DNA of 64,000 nucleotides from Dryas octopetala (Eukaryota > Streptophyta > Magnoliopsida > Rosales > Rosaceae): the NCBI GenBank assembly GCA_963921425.1, contig OY992840.1:8868501-8932500 (forward strand). Reading direction: 5' to 3'. A model generated the notes under the pieces. It saw nothing but the letters and a program-made list of their open reading frames with translations. It was not told the DNA's origin and did no database searches. Numbering within the stretch: the stretch's first letter is position 1; every line of letters starts with the position of its first letter. Of the stretch, positions 11,959 through 24,291 are shown piece after piece. The position numbers were made by a program, and so were the translations under genes.

Positions 11959-13390
11959 ATGGCTGAGGGGAAGGGAATACTGATTCCAAGAGTTAAACTT
12001 GGAACTCAGGGATTTGAGGTATCTGTCTAGATTTCTAATGTTATTTCAATTTCTGTCTTTAATTTGTTCTTCAGATTAAATAATGTCATTGCATATGTTT
12101 GCTCCTGCATTATAATTGATCATAGTATGCTCAAAATTTACTATTTTTCGTCTTTAAAAGAAAAAAAAAAATCCTAAACTATTCATTTAATGAAAGAAAA
12201 ATGAAAATCCTTATCTTTGTATTTCTGCTAATGAAAAATAGAATATTTTTTAGTTTATGATTGCAATTTTATTCTCCTTTTTGCTGAGTGAATAAGTGTT
12301 TGCATGTATTCAACAAGTGCACAACAGGATACAATATTGAACCAAGAAGTCTTGTATAGTTTCTTCCATCAATGCACTTAAGTGAAATAATTAAGAATGG
12401 TTAATAATTGAATTAACTGATGTTTAATTAAATTCCAATGATTTGGAGAGTTTTGAGTTAATTTTTCAGGTCTCAAAATTGGGGTTTGGATGCATGAGCC
12501 TGACTGGGGTCTACAACTCCCCTGTTGCTGATGAGGATGGTATCTCAATAATAAAAGATGCCTTCAGTAAAGGAATCACTTTCTTTGACACAGCAGATGT
12601 ATATGGACCTCATTCGAATGAAGTTCTTCTTGGGAAGGTATGCTCTTTGACACTAAGTCCAGACGTTAGAATATCTTTATTGCTTAATATATATATATAT
12701 ACATAAATGATCACTCACCAACCATAGAGCGGGGAATTTCACGCTCACCTAACCACCTAGCGAGCAGCTAACTGCAACATTTTATGTTTTCTATAGGCCT
12801 TGAAGCAGTTGACAAGAGAAAAAATCCAATTAGCCACAAAGTTTGGTATAATTTCAAAAGTGGAACCTCCTGGTATTACAGCCAAAGGTACTCCTGAGTA
12901 TGTTCGATCATGCTGTGAGGCTAGCTTGAAGCACCTTGAAGTGGATTACATTGATCTGTATTACCAACATCGGGTGGACACTTCGGTTCCTATAGAAGAA
13001 ACTGTATGTGATCATTCTCTTCCTCATTCAACTGAAACACCACAATTGCATAATATTAGGAGTACTAAACTCTGCATATTATTCGTGATCTGGCCCGAAA
13101 AATTGATTAATCTACTTCTGTTTTTCTTGGAGTTTAGGTAGGTGAGCTGAAGAAACTTGTGGAAGAAGGAAAGATAAAGTATATTGGGTTATCTGAAGCC
13201 AGCCCGGACACGATAAGGAGGGCACATGCAAATCTCATGAAATCTCATACAGACATAATCAGGAGTTGTGTTATATATTGCAACTACATTGCTCATCTGC
13301 TTTGCATATCCAACTGCAGGGACAACAAAGATTAAGAATCTGCATGCAAACATTGGCAGATTTAAGATGCCGACCCAAGGAAGGACATAG
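11959..13390 (+). pseudogene. Aldo-keto reductase gene with an internal deletion
   Basis: Matches the plant AKR family near perakine reductase and auxin-induced PCNT115 proteins, NADPH-dependent reductases of aldehydes and ketones. Exon 1 is 11959-12018 (MAEGKGILIPRVKLGTQGFE). Exon 2 is 12470-12637 and holds LGFGCMSLTGVY and the catalytic-Asp segment ITFFDTADVYG, including the conserved Tyr. Exon 3 is 12797-13003 and carries the conserved Lys in ATKFG plus DYIDLYYQHRVD. Exon 4 starts at 13138 ([23 protein letters not shown]) but loses family similarity after RRAHA near 13230. A piece of the last exon, [13 protein letters not shown], follows an acceptor at 13318-13319 and soon reaches a stop at 13388. 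The cofactor-binding middle of the barrel is missing, so an active enzyme is unlikely. The preserved introns show this is a broken gene and not a retrocopy. Confidence 0.88.
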
Positions 13391-14584
13391 AGGCCCACGA
13401 GCCAGAGTGAATCCCAGAAAGGGAAACGTGTTCACTACTATTTCTTCCTCTTAAGAATTAAGATGTTCACTACTCTCTTGGATGCTTGATTTTCATTCTC
13501 ATCTCACCTTACTTCCAACTCCCAAGATTGAGGTTTTAGGTTTACACCAAATTGAGAATTAGATAAAATCTGCACTTTATGGTTTAAGCGCTGAAGAGCA
13601 ACCCAATTTGCTACCAAATTTAATAGCCATTTCTTTTGTCATCAGAACCTTAGATAGACGCACCAAAAAAAAGCGTGGGGAAATTTCATTTCTAGTGAAA
13701 GAGGCTCTGCAAGAGAGAGACGACTTTTTTAGATAACTCACCTATCTGCCCCTCTGTATTTTAGAAAGGGAAAATAAAATTATGAACCCTTTGTTTCAAA
13801 ACTCAAAAGTGGAAAGAAAAAAAAAAAAAGATTAGGTGTATTCAATATAGATGATCTAGCACGACTTCCGAATCCAAGTGTATTTAATGTAGAGTTTTAA
13901 AAGCCTATAAAAAAATTAAGGAAAATTTTATGGTATTAAAAAAGTTAATGTTAAAAGATGAAGCTTTATGAATTTTAGACTTCAAAACGCAAGGTATAAT
14001 TTATAAATAACAAAATCAATTATTATCCAGCTTTTTCCATAAGATAAGACCTAGATCTTCTCATCTTCTCGGCTCATCATTTTTCTTAAAGAAGCTGTTA
14101 TTTGCACTCCAAAAATAACTATTTGCACTTTTTTTTTTTTTTAGTACACTAAGGAATATAAGAAATAGTTTTAAAGCGCATTTATCATTTTCCTTTCTCA
14201 AACCATTATACTTTTCTTCTTCAAATCTAATGGTTTGAATTCTTTATAGCATATCCAACAACTTTTTTTTCTCAAAAAAAAAAAGTCGTCTCATAAAAGT
14301 TTTTTTTTTTTTTTTTTGTCTAAATCATACACGTAAAGTTAAAGGCACTTTCAAGTGCCTTGTTAGCAGAGAGAAGAAATCTCCATCAAATCTTAATTCT
14401 TCTTGCATCAATTATGTCAAAATATCAAACACGATAGGAGATTCCAACTCTAACATTAAGTTTAAGTAAATTCTCACAACACACTCAAGTCTCACCCATA
14501 TCATGCATGTACATTTTACCAAAAAGTAAAAAGTTTAAAACTTTAAACCAAGAGACCTACTCTTGAAGGAGAAAAAAAAAAACT
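13391..14584. other. Gene-free AT-rich spacer
   Basis: Several T runs (about 14127-14142, 14300-14317). No gene or bounded repeat recognised. Confidence 0.5.
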
Positions 14585-14706
14585 ATTATACTTATTAGTG
14601 CCTAATTTTAAACACCCTACTCACCAAAAAAATTTGTCTAAACCCCCACCCATCTAGAAACTCTTTCAAAACCCCCTAAAACTTATAATCCTAAATTACC
14701 CTTCTG

Positions 14707-14756
14707 ACGCATGCTGACGCGCGCTGACGCATGCTGACATATGCTGACGTCACTGT
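14707..14756. repeat. 10 bp tandem repeat with TGACG cores
   Basis: About five copies of a 10 bp unit close to ATGCTGACGC, ending in GCTGACGTCA. TGACG is the core of plant TGA/bZIP sites, but inside a transposon the repeat may simply be structural. Confidence 0.7.
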
Positions 14757-15344
14757 AACTGTATTTTGGTGAAACTGTTTTTTTTTTTTTTTTTTTTTGG
14801 AATTGATGTTTTTGCTAAAACTCAATATTTCACTAAAACTAAAATCAAACACTGAAATTGAATTTCATTACACTAAAACTGAATTTCAAAAATTCAGTTA
14901 CACTGAAACTTAATTTCAAGAATTCAATTACACTGAAACTGAATTTCAGAAATTCAGTTACACTAAATTGAAGAATTCATTTATGAATTCACTTACTGAA
15001 ACTGAATTAAGTGATGAAACAATTACACCTCGACTAAAATGCAATTACACCTTAATTAAAAAACAATTACACATTTACTAAAACAATTACACTTCACTAA
15101 AACAGTTACACCTTTACTGAATTCCGTTTCACTAAAAAGAACACAGCAACCTTATAAAAAAAAAAAAACAATAACAATACAATAAGGCATTGAGATGAGA
15201 GGAGTAGCCAACAATACAACGTCGTCCGATCATCTCACGCGCGACGAGTACACGACAGTCGCCACTGCCTCGATCTGTTTCTACCTGCAAATTTGATTCA
15301 TCATATTTCAGAACCATAATTTCATTCAAAATTCATTTAAAACT

Positions 15345-15422
15345 CATGTTTCACGAGCTGAAACTGTTTCATGAGCTGAAACTGTTTCACGAGCTGAAAC
15401 TGTTTCACGAACTGAAACTGTT
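15345..15422. repeat. 20 bp tandem repeat (GAGCTGAAACTGTTTCACGA type)
   Basis: Four near-perfect units of about 20 bp. Each unit is itself partly palindromic (GAAACTGTTTC). The preceding 250 bp is also built of degenerate GAATTCA, ACACTGAAACT and TTACACTAAA units. Confidence 0.8.
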
Positions 15423-15604
15423 TAATCAATAAATGTAGGCTTAAAGTTCCCTATACACAGTTACAACAACACACAATGAGGTTCGATTTGGGGTTTTTTG
15501 ATTCATCAGCAATTGGTCCAATCCAAACACATAGCATTGAAGAGTACAATGAGGAGAAGAATATTAGTACCTGACTCGACGGAAATGGCTGCCGGAAAAG
15601 CCAA

Positions 15605-15914
15605 ATCGCCGGCGAAGAAGCCGCGGCCTTTGTGGCTTCGATCTGCCGCCGTGGCTGATCAGATGGAAAATCCGAGCACACCATCGTGCTCAGGACGTCG
15701 AGAGGAAGAAGGCTTGGGTGGTTTGGCATTCCAACTCCGCCGAAAAAGGCAGATCGCCGGCGGAGAAGCCGCGGCCTTTGTGGCATCGATCTGCAGCCGT
15801 GGCTGATCGGATGGAGAATCCGAGCATACCATCGTGCTCAGAACGTCGAGAGGAAGAAGACTTGGGTGGTCCGGCATTCCAACTCCGTCGAAAAAGGCAG
15901 ATCGCCGGCGAGCA
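15605..15914. repeat. 148 bp GC-rich tandem repeat
   Basis: The landmark ATCGCCGGCG recurs at 15605, 15753 and 15901, giving a 148 bp period with two full units and the start of a third. Units share GAAGCCGCGGCCTTTGTGGC, a GCCGTGGCTGATC segment, ACCATCGTGCTCAG, GAGAGGAAGAAG and TTCCAACTCCG. Because 148 is not a multiple of three, each unit shifts frame, so overlapping open frames on both strands carry the same peptide in different registers. GC content is far above its surroundings. Confidence 0.85.
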
Positions 15915-16099
15915 CCACCGATCGTAGTGGCGGCGATCTGGGCTGTTTGGGCTTGATTCGGGGTGAGTGATGACAGAGGGAGAAAGAGGAGAGAAAGACG
16001 AAGCTGATGGTGGTGGTCTTGCTGGCAACCGTTGCCGGACGACACCACACGCGCCGACAACAGCCGCGCGCGGAGGAGAGAGAACAGAGAAGGTGCAGG

Positions 16100-16145
<46 letters not shown>

Positions 16146-16772
16146 TGAGGATGAGGATGAGAGAAATAAAAAAAAAAAAACTGATTTGAATAACAGGGTT
16201 ATAATAGGAATATTTAAAAAAATGTGGGTCAAACATAAGTGGATGTTAGTTGACCAGGGGGTTTTGGGAGAGTTTAAATGACTAATAGGGAGTTTTGAAT
16301 TATTTTTAATAAGGGTGGAAGTTTTGAAATAACTAAACTCTTAGGGGGTTTTGAATAGTTTACATTATACTTATTCACCAAAGTGAAAAACAAAAGAAGT
16401 CTGAACTTTAGACTAATTAATTATTTTTTTAAAAATGATGACATGGCAGACACCATACAGTAACAAACAAAAACCTCACCACATAGGATCCAAGCATGTG
16501 TACTGACACTGCAAATGATCTCCCATTGGCGACTCCAAGAAGCAACTAGATATGCTGATATGGTCAAAAAATTCATGAGCAGAGCAACAGCCAGTACTCA
16601 GTAGCAATAAAGTGGTTCATCCCCCTCGTGCCTCCTTGTTTTCAGCTTCCTCTCCACCAATCCTTACTATTACCATAAAACAAAATTTCAGTTTTTTATT
16701 ATATTTTAGTTCTTCCAAATATTATTAGAGTCCTTAAAAGAGAATTTTCAGAGACAACAACCCACCAAGATC

Positions 16773-17256
16773 ATGGACTTGACTTCACCTTCCATTGGAT
16801 TCTTCCTCATCTTGGCCTTCATATCCATCCCATTTTCACTTTCCGTACCCTTCATAGTGCTCCATGGTAATTTCTTGGTCTCTATTTTGTAGTTGTTAGC
16901 TTTTCTTTTGACAAAATGATCTGTGTTTTGTTTGATGAATCTGTTTTTGTATGTGGGTTTTGCTAATTTGTTCTGGGTTTTGGATATTTTTGTTTGCTGT
17001 TTATAAATATACAAGTGTTGATTAGTTGATCATTGGTATTGCAGCTAATGTTGGACTTTTGTGATATGCTGTATTAGAGAAGGTTTTAAGAATAAGAGGA
17101 ACTTTATTTTTATAATGTTACTAATGATGTTCATTTAGTTTAGACACTAGTGTATGCATTTATGTGTCTAATCTAACTTTGCAAGTAAATTCATGAATTA
17201 TGTGCAGATCTCCTGTGCATTTTATTTTCTGCAACTAGAATTTTCCGTATGGTCTG

Positions 17257-17291
<35 letters not shown>

Positions 17292-20200
17292 TACATAGTA
17301 AATAATTGTCCTAGTTGATTAAACCGTTGACATGAAGATTACAGATGAAGGAATTAAATCCCTATATTTCAGTTCACCTACCTTTTAAGAGTTTACTAGA
17401 AAAATTATCCCAATTTAAAAATTATCAACTAGTGCATTCAATAAACCCTGCATAACTTAATGAACCAATTCAATTTTGCAATAGTGAAAATGATTTCTCA
17501 AAGAAAATTTTGGAACGGAGAAAATGCTCTGTGTTTTATGTTTAATAAGAAGTTTGAACATTTTCACTGATATCTAGTTTCTTTGGAATTGTGTCAATAT
17601 GATTTCAGTTCTGAAGTGATTTCAATTGGGTTATGAATTCCATCCTTTAAAATTACTCCATGGAAGTTGTACTTTGTAGTACTTCTCTTTTAATTGTCCT
17701 TTTATATGTTGGATTAGTATTTCTTCCTGGAATTTGTTAGTGTAGGTCACTGCAATTAATAATATAACCTATTTCTTACTATAAGTTCATCATTCTATTC
17801 ATATATATGCTATTTCTCTACTCTAGTTCTAATGCTTCACCATGGCAGGCATTGGAGATCAGTGCTCTAATCGAGGAGTTAAACAGTTCACAGAGCAACT
17901 GAGGAACTTTTCTGGTGTTGAAGGATACTGCATGTACGGTGCAGTTTTGTTTTTTTTTTTTTTTTTTTGCCTCAAATCTTTTTTTTTTTTTTTAACGCCT
18001 ATATGCTATCTTGCTAGAGATAATTTCTTACAGTTCATGCATCATATTGCTTTTAACAACTTTTATATATGCTCCTGATTCAAATTGTGATCAATATAAG
18101 TTTTATTTCAACATATTATGTTGCCTACTTGAGTTTCACAGAACAAGATGATAAAATATGACCTGATTGTTTCTAAAGACTCTTGGTGGTGTGCATACTG
18201 AGAAATATGGTTCTTTACTCACTTTGAAATTTTTTGGGGGGCATCTTTTATATGTCAGTGTATTTTTTTCCATGTATAATGATATTGCTTGCCTTTGCCT
18301 CTGTGCAGAGAAGTTGGGAGTGGAACATGGGATTCCTGGTTTTTGCCTCTTGAGGAACAGGTAAATACTAAAAAAACATGGCTTGTCATCTTAGATATAA
18401 TTATTAAGATGTTCACTTCTGATTTGAATTTTTCTACATGTTTGCAGACCAGAATTGTTTGTGAGAAGGTGGTAAAGCTCTCAGTGTTACTATATATTGC
18501 TGGCATGTGAAGTTTCTATTACCTTTGACTTTGTTCCCTACTATAACCACAGGTTAAAGAAATGGAAGAACTGAGACAAGGTTACAACATTGTTGGTCTC
18601 TCTCAGGTATTTATCATGACTGGATCTTTCTGTATCGCTGCTTTCGCACATATATTTGTAATACAGCATGCTCCAATTCCCTTATTGATTTGCATTGTGA
18701 TACATTGGCAGACCTTTAAACTTCATCCTATTCCTAAAAATATGTTTGCTTGTGTTCTCAGAAGAACCTGGTGGCACTCTTTGAGTAGAAGTACTGTCAT
18801 ATAGACAAAATAAACCATTTTTGAGTTGCCATCTCAAGTAATGGTATCACTCATGTTTCTTTTAACAGATGGATTTGAGCATATCATGTTCAAAATTGTC
18901 ATCTAACTGTTGTTTTTAAGCGAGTGTGTGTGTGTGTGTGTGAAACAAGGCTGTAGTTCTACATTAAGTATTCTTTAGAATGGCAGATAGATGAGTTTTA
19001 ATTATAATCCCTTCCTGTATGCACCCTAATGCTTGATAAAAAATGGTCTCTCAGGTGTTCTCAGAAAAAATGATACTCTTCATTTATGACTAATGAAGGG
19101 GTCTTATCAAGTTTGGCACACTTGCAAGATTGTGGAATTGATGCCAAATTTTCTTGCCACATAGTCATGAATAAATAAGATTGGTGATTAACTCAACTTA
19201 ACTTCACAAATCAAGCCCCAGAACAGGAATAGCCTGGATTTTGTCCTCACTAGCTTTATCAAGACTAATAGCGCTTACTAAATAGATGTCATTAAGTTTT
19301 TCTTGCCTCGTCCACATAATTCTCTTCTTTCTGATTGGTTACAACTGGTCCTTTTAGCACTTTGACTTTGAATCAAATCACTCCTTACATGTGCTATCAT
19401 ACATTCACCATCCTCACTCAGTCACCCTACTGATTCTTGATGTACATAATAACTAATGTACATTTTTGTAGCAGTTGTCACTTTCTGAACTGCCATTGCA
19501 TACCTTTAGCAATGGCAGAAAAAAATATCTTTCCAGCCTTTGAAAAAAGCATATAAATTTTATATATGTCAAAATTTAATGCATCAGCTAAGCTCTCTTG
19601 GTCATATTTTCTGTTCCGCAGCTTTCTTCGAAAATAAGAAAATGTTCCGAAATAAGAAAAATGTTCCTTGATCTCATCAGCAGAGAAATGGTTTGATCTT
19701 TGATAAACTTATTCGGATTGTTAGATTGTTTTCTCAATTCCCTAATGCTTATTAGTGAATTAATAAATTAGAGCATGTATATTCATATATTTTGACTTTT
19801 GACGCTCAGGTAACCTCAGTCAATTGGTTCTCTCTCAATGTTTTTTTTTTTTTTTATCATTTTAACAGGGTAATTTGATAGGCCGAGGTGTCGTAGAATT
19901 CTGCGACGATGGACCTCCTGTAAGATTTGGTTTAACAAACTCTGCTAGTTCCGAATTTTTTATTCTGTCTTTCAATTGACTACATGAATTGTTATTAATT
20001 ATAATAATTGGACTTTATTCATCATACCATTTTGAGCTAAATTCTATCAATCTAATTTGAAATGCACACAGATGGTGTTCATAAGTTCTTTAGGATTTTC
20101 TTATGTCTTGTAGTGTGAGATAATAGTTCATAGGATTTATCTATGGGTCTTAGAGAAACTTTTGAGGAAATAAACTGCATAGTTCATAAGTTCTTTCTTT

Positions 20201-23200
20201 TTTTATGCACTTCTGGGATTTGCCTTTGTTTTGGGGAATGTGACAGAAGTTTACTATTGATATTCCGATGGTATTTAACTAATTACTTATATATAAAATG
20301 GTCAATATCTAAAAGGTTGATTGAATTAATTTAAGATAAATAATTTGATATTCTTGCTTTTCAATTATGGAAACAGGTTAAGAACTTTATCTCTTTAGGA
20401 GGACCTCATGCGGGTACTGCTTCTGTGCCTCTTTGTGGTGTAAGTATCATATAATCATCACAGCTTTTTAATCACTTCATATACTAATGCTTTTCTGTCT
20501 CCCTGAGATTGCTTCTGGTTAAGAGAGTTAAGAGAGTACATATGAACTACAATTGAACTGACTTAGAGTGTACAATCCCACCTTGCTTACAAACTACACC
20601 CTTGTATGGTATATAAGCTTTGATGTTCCCTCTTCCCAATAGCCTGGGGTTTTGGGACAAGCGTTAGGGTGGTACATAGAGGCAGTTTGTAAAAATTTTG
20701 GCACAATTAATACATATTTGGGAAAAGTTAAGCTTTTATGCAAGAGTGGATTAGCACTTCCTGCAGTACTTTGTTGCAAATGGTTGCAGTGAGCAGCATT
20801 TTCTACATTATTTATTCAATCACAGAATTTAGGAATAATTTGAAAACATGTTTTATGATAGTCCACTTAAGAGCGGCACCTTCAATACAAAGATCCCATT
20901 GTTGTAGGGGTTTTCCACCTATTTTCAGACTGTTTCCCTTATGGGATGAAGCATTTTCACTTTGTAGGTAATGCTGACTCCTGAAGTATTATGTATATTT
21001 GTGAGATTTGCAGAAATTTAATGTTAATATCAATGTGTCTCAAATAATAATGGTCATAGAGTAGATAATTATCTCCCATAAGAAAACCTGCTGACGAACA
21101 CTTAAATTCTGATTAAAAATACTCGGTGACCTATTTTGATATATGTTGACGTTGCTGAAGGGCTTTTGTGCCTTTACAGTCTGGAATATTTTGCATTCTT
21201 GCAAACAAGCTACTCAAATCAGAGATTTATACCGACTATATCCAAGTATGCATCTATTTCTGCCGATTCTTTCTTCTTGCCTCTTTTGTCATGTCAATTT
21301 CCATTCTCCTTGGTATATCTCTCATGAGGCCTGACCATTTGAATCTTGATTTTTGGAATTGCAGGCTCACTTGGCTCCCAGCGGTTATCTTAAATTACCC
21401 AACGTGAGTACCTAACTGTGTTGGAGCATTAGAGACATTGAATGAGCCCTTTCTTACTTCATATTCTTATGCTATCAATACATTCAATTAGCCTTGCAAT
21501 CATAAGTTCACTGAAATCAAAAGCCTGCTGCTTTGTTTTCTTCCTTTTCATTTTTGGGTTAACCAAATGTGAAAAGGTTGTTTGTGTTCACTGGGTTATA
21601 CTTGGAATGAATTTCACTATATGAAGTAGCTTTCATGCGCTCAATTTCCATTTGTCCTATAACCAAAGTCATGTATGCATTCATAATTTTTCACCAATGA
21701 TTATATCTCTGTTTGGTTATAATAGTTGTAAAACTAAGCATCCGGATCATCAATTTGTTTCCAGGCTTTGTCTGACTATTTAGGGAAATGCAAGTTTCTT
21801 CCAAAACTCAACAATGAACTCTCTAATGAGAGAAACCCCACTTACAAGGAAAGGTTTAGTAGCTTACAGAACCTGGTGCTTATCATGGTAAGTTGGAAAA
21901 GATATTTTCTATGCAGTAACATTACTTAAAATCTCTATTTAAGGAGAATAATTTAGTTCTCGTCCAAAAAAAAAAGGAGAATAATTAGTTTAGCTAATAA
22001 AGCATACTTGCTTATGTCCATCTTAATTTTGTATTTTCTACAGTTTGAGCAGGATGCTGTTTTGATACCTAAGGAAACCTCGTGGTTTGGATATTACGAC
22101 GATGATGCCTTCAATTCAATTTTACATCCACAACAGGTAATACTACTAATTTCTGGTGGTATCAACCTGAATATCTGATCAAGGTGCTGATTCACATCTT
22201 AAAGGGACATAGTTATTTTATCTTTAAAAAAAAATCACTACAATTTCTGATGTACTCGCTTTTATTTGCTGAAAAATGATAGCTGAAACTTCTGTTCCAC
22301 AGTGACATGCTGCTCATAGAAAATTTTCTTGAAGCCCCCACTGAAAGCTCTTGTTTGAGATTGACCATATCCTGAGCATAATCGAGAATGTGAAAGAAAA
22401 TAACCATCAGATTGTTTTTAGTCATTGCATTGATTTTAGAGGTGGACAACCAATTAAGACTAATCTGAAGCTTTAGAAACAATTTAGAAAGATGGTAGAT
22501 TATGACTATCAAGATCAAATGTCAAATCAAAGACTAGCACTTATTTCCTCAGTGGAAACTATTTGATATGAGCATGAAGATATCTCAATTTGTCTTTGTT
22601 GATTATTCTCTTGAATTTTTTTTTAGAAAATAAAAAAAAATTCATCATATTACCCTACCTGATTTTAAAAATGTTTGTTTGCAGTTCAGCAATTTAAGTC
22701 AAAGCCATACAACACCCTCATAATTAGCCACTTAACAGTACATTCAAGTTTGATGTATTACAAAGTTTGCTTTATTGGTTTAAGCATAAATCCATCTTAG
22801 TTTTCCTTATTTTTATGCAGACCAATCTCTACACTGAGGACTGGATCGGTTTGAGAACCTTGGATGAAGCTGGCAGGGTCAAGTACATCAGTGTTCCAGG
22901 AGGTCATCTTGGAATCTCCGAGAGTGATATGAAGAAGCATGTGGTGCCTTACTTGAATGACTCAGCACCAACAAAGAACGGAAACAAGGAGGTGAGTGGA
23001 GTTGAAGATGGAGTTGTGGGAAGCAATGTGAAGAAAGTAGTAGTGCCTCAATTTGATGAGGAATCATCAACTGAAGTTGTGCTAGAATCATCAACTGAAG
23101 TTGTGCTAGAAGGATCAACATCATACAGGTGGCCCTTACAGGTCAAGAGTTTCTTCGGTGAACTTCTTGGGCTCACAGAGGACAAGTCAATGCCTCACGA

Positions 23201-23204
23201 CTGA
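16773..23204 (+). CDS. PPT1: Palmitoyl-protein thioesterase (PPT1 family), 12 exons
   Basis: Lysosome/vacuole-type enzyme that removes palmitate and other fatty acyl groups from cysteines of lipidated proteins. Exons: 16773-16866, 17849-17933, 18309-18360, 18448-18468, 18553-18606, 19869-19919, 20377-20439, 21180-21245, 21365-21403, 21765-21887, 22044-22136, 22821-23204. All joins keep frame and use GT-AG, giving 374 residues. A hydrophobic signal peptide covers about residues 1-24, followed by FIVLHGIGDQC. The nucleophile Ser101 is in GLSQG, split between exons 5 and 6. The likely catalytic Asp220 is in FEQD, and His276 is in PGGHLGIS. GGPHAGTASVP and TSWFGYY are family hallmarks. The tail after about residue 290 is plant-specific and holds a duplicated ESSTEVVL. 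Exon 4 has only 21 bases; an alternative donor 3 bases later would add one residue. Intron 1 has a poly-A run near 17260 and another intron a (TG)n near 18925. Confidence 0.92.
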
Positions 23205-24291
23205 TACAGATTAAAACATTAGGTTATGATTGGGGGGATGATCTGTGTACAGTAATTGATATATTTTCTTTGCCCCTCAGTCACTGGAGCCCTGCCATAT
23301 GTAGTTATACTAATATTCATGGATATATATACATCAAAAGTGCAAGGACATATCTCAGACAAAGCTAAAACTTACCTATCTCGTGTATGTAACATGTGAG
23401 ACATAAATATGGTCATCTGATATAGTTACATGACCATATTTGTGTTTCAGATGTTGTATACAAAAAGGGATAGATAAGTTCCTCTCCTTAGACAATAATG
23501 ATGAATACTAAGCACAATTGGCCCTTAAAGAATTTCATTTAATATAAGAAATAGGATTTGCTGCTTTTTTCATTTTTTCGGTCTGCTCTTTTTTTTTTTT
23601 TTTTTTTTTTTGGTATATTGCTGCTTATGTTTTGAGTGTTGATATTGTTCTTATACGTAAAATAATGTAGTTTTGAGGTTTACGGTAAAGTTTTTTGTAT
23701 TTAACAAATAGTATTTATGCTTTATATTGGAATGGTAATTGAATGAAAACCTAAAAAATCCTGATAGTGACTACCTCATGCCTTCCATCTATGTATAGTT
23801 GTTTACGTACCGACTATCCATTGAAATGAGAATAAATTGCAAGATCAAATGTTATGCTGCATGAGGATCATATTCCATGTACACACGAAACTTGTTCTTA
23901 GTGAGAGAGTTTTGTGGAAAGCGGTCACTTTGTTGCGCATAACAACCTTGGCTTTGTATTTGCATCATTCACTCTCCTATTTGTAGTCAAACATCTTGTT
24001 AAGCATCCAAATAACATATGAACGCAGGTATTAAGTATTAAGTAGGTTTCTGAGTAATGCTTTTGAAGGTCCTTCCCTTACATCTTGCACCAAAATCACG
24101 AAACTTTATGTACTCAAGCTCAACTCTCTTTTCATTTTGATTCACGACAGCATACCGACTCAATTTACAGGGGAAGAGAAAAACACAGTTTAGTGCAGCC
24201 AAATGGAACATTATTTGTCATTTTATGTACGAGAAGTAAAATATAAAGCTACACTAAGCAAACATCTTATATGCATTTTCCGAGGTTTTCC
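23205..24291. other. Convergent spacer between PPT1 and PTPMT1 genes
   Basis: Holds the 3' flanks of both genes. A T run lies near 23590-23612. Nothing else supportable. Confidence 0.5.

Larger units (their letters stand above)
14597..16363. mobile_element. Mutator-like non-autonomous element, 1.77 kb
   Basis: A perfect 12 bp direct repeat, ATTATACTTATT, flanks this segment at 14585-14596 and 16364-16375. The two ends are loosely inverted: the left starts AGTGCCTAATTTTAAACACCC and the reverse complement of the right starts GTAAACTATTCAAAACCCCC. Both subterminal zones are rich in CCCCCT/ACCCCC motifs. Long target duplications and degenerate long terminal repeats fit Mutator-like elements, whose duplications are usually 9-11 bp; some of the 12 bp may be chance. 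No transposase is present. The interior holds several tandem repeats, listed separately, and a (GA)n run at about 16104-16142. Confidence 0.7.

Noticed and set aside
14820-15130. CRISPR-like repeat array
   Set aside because: The ACACTGAAACTGAATTTCA-type units are degenerate, unevenly spaced, lack unique spacers and lie in a plant transposon.
15659-16232. Minus-strand frames of 130-180 codons near 16 kb
   Set aside because: They run through a 148 bp tandem repeat and a (GA)n tract in three frames at once, so openness comes from repeat composition, not from a gene.
23580-23620. Poly-T tract as a retrocopy tail
   Set aside because: No retrocopied gene body adjoins it; it is a simple homopolymer in the convergent spacer.
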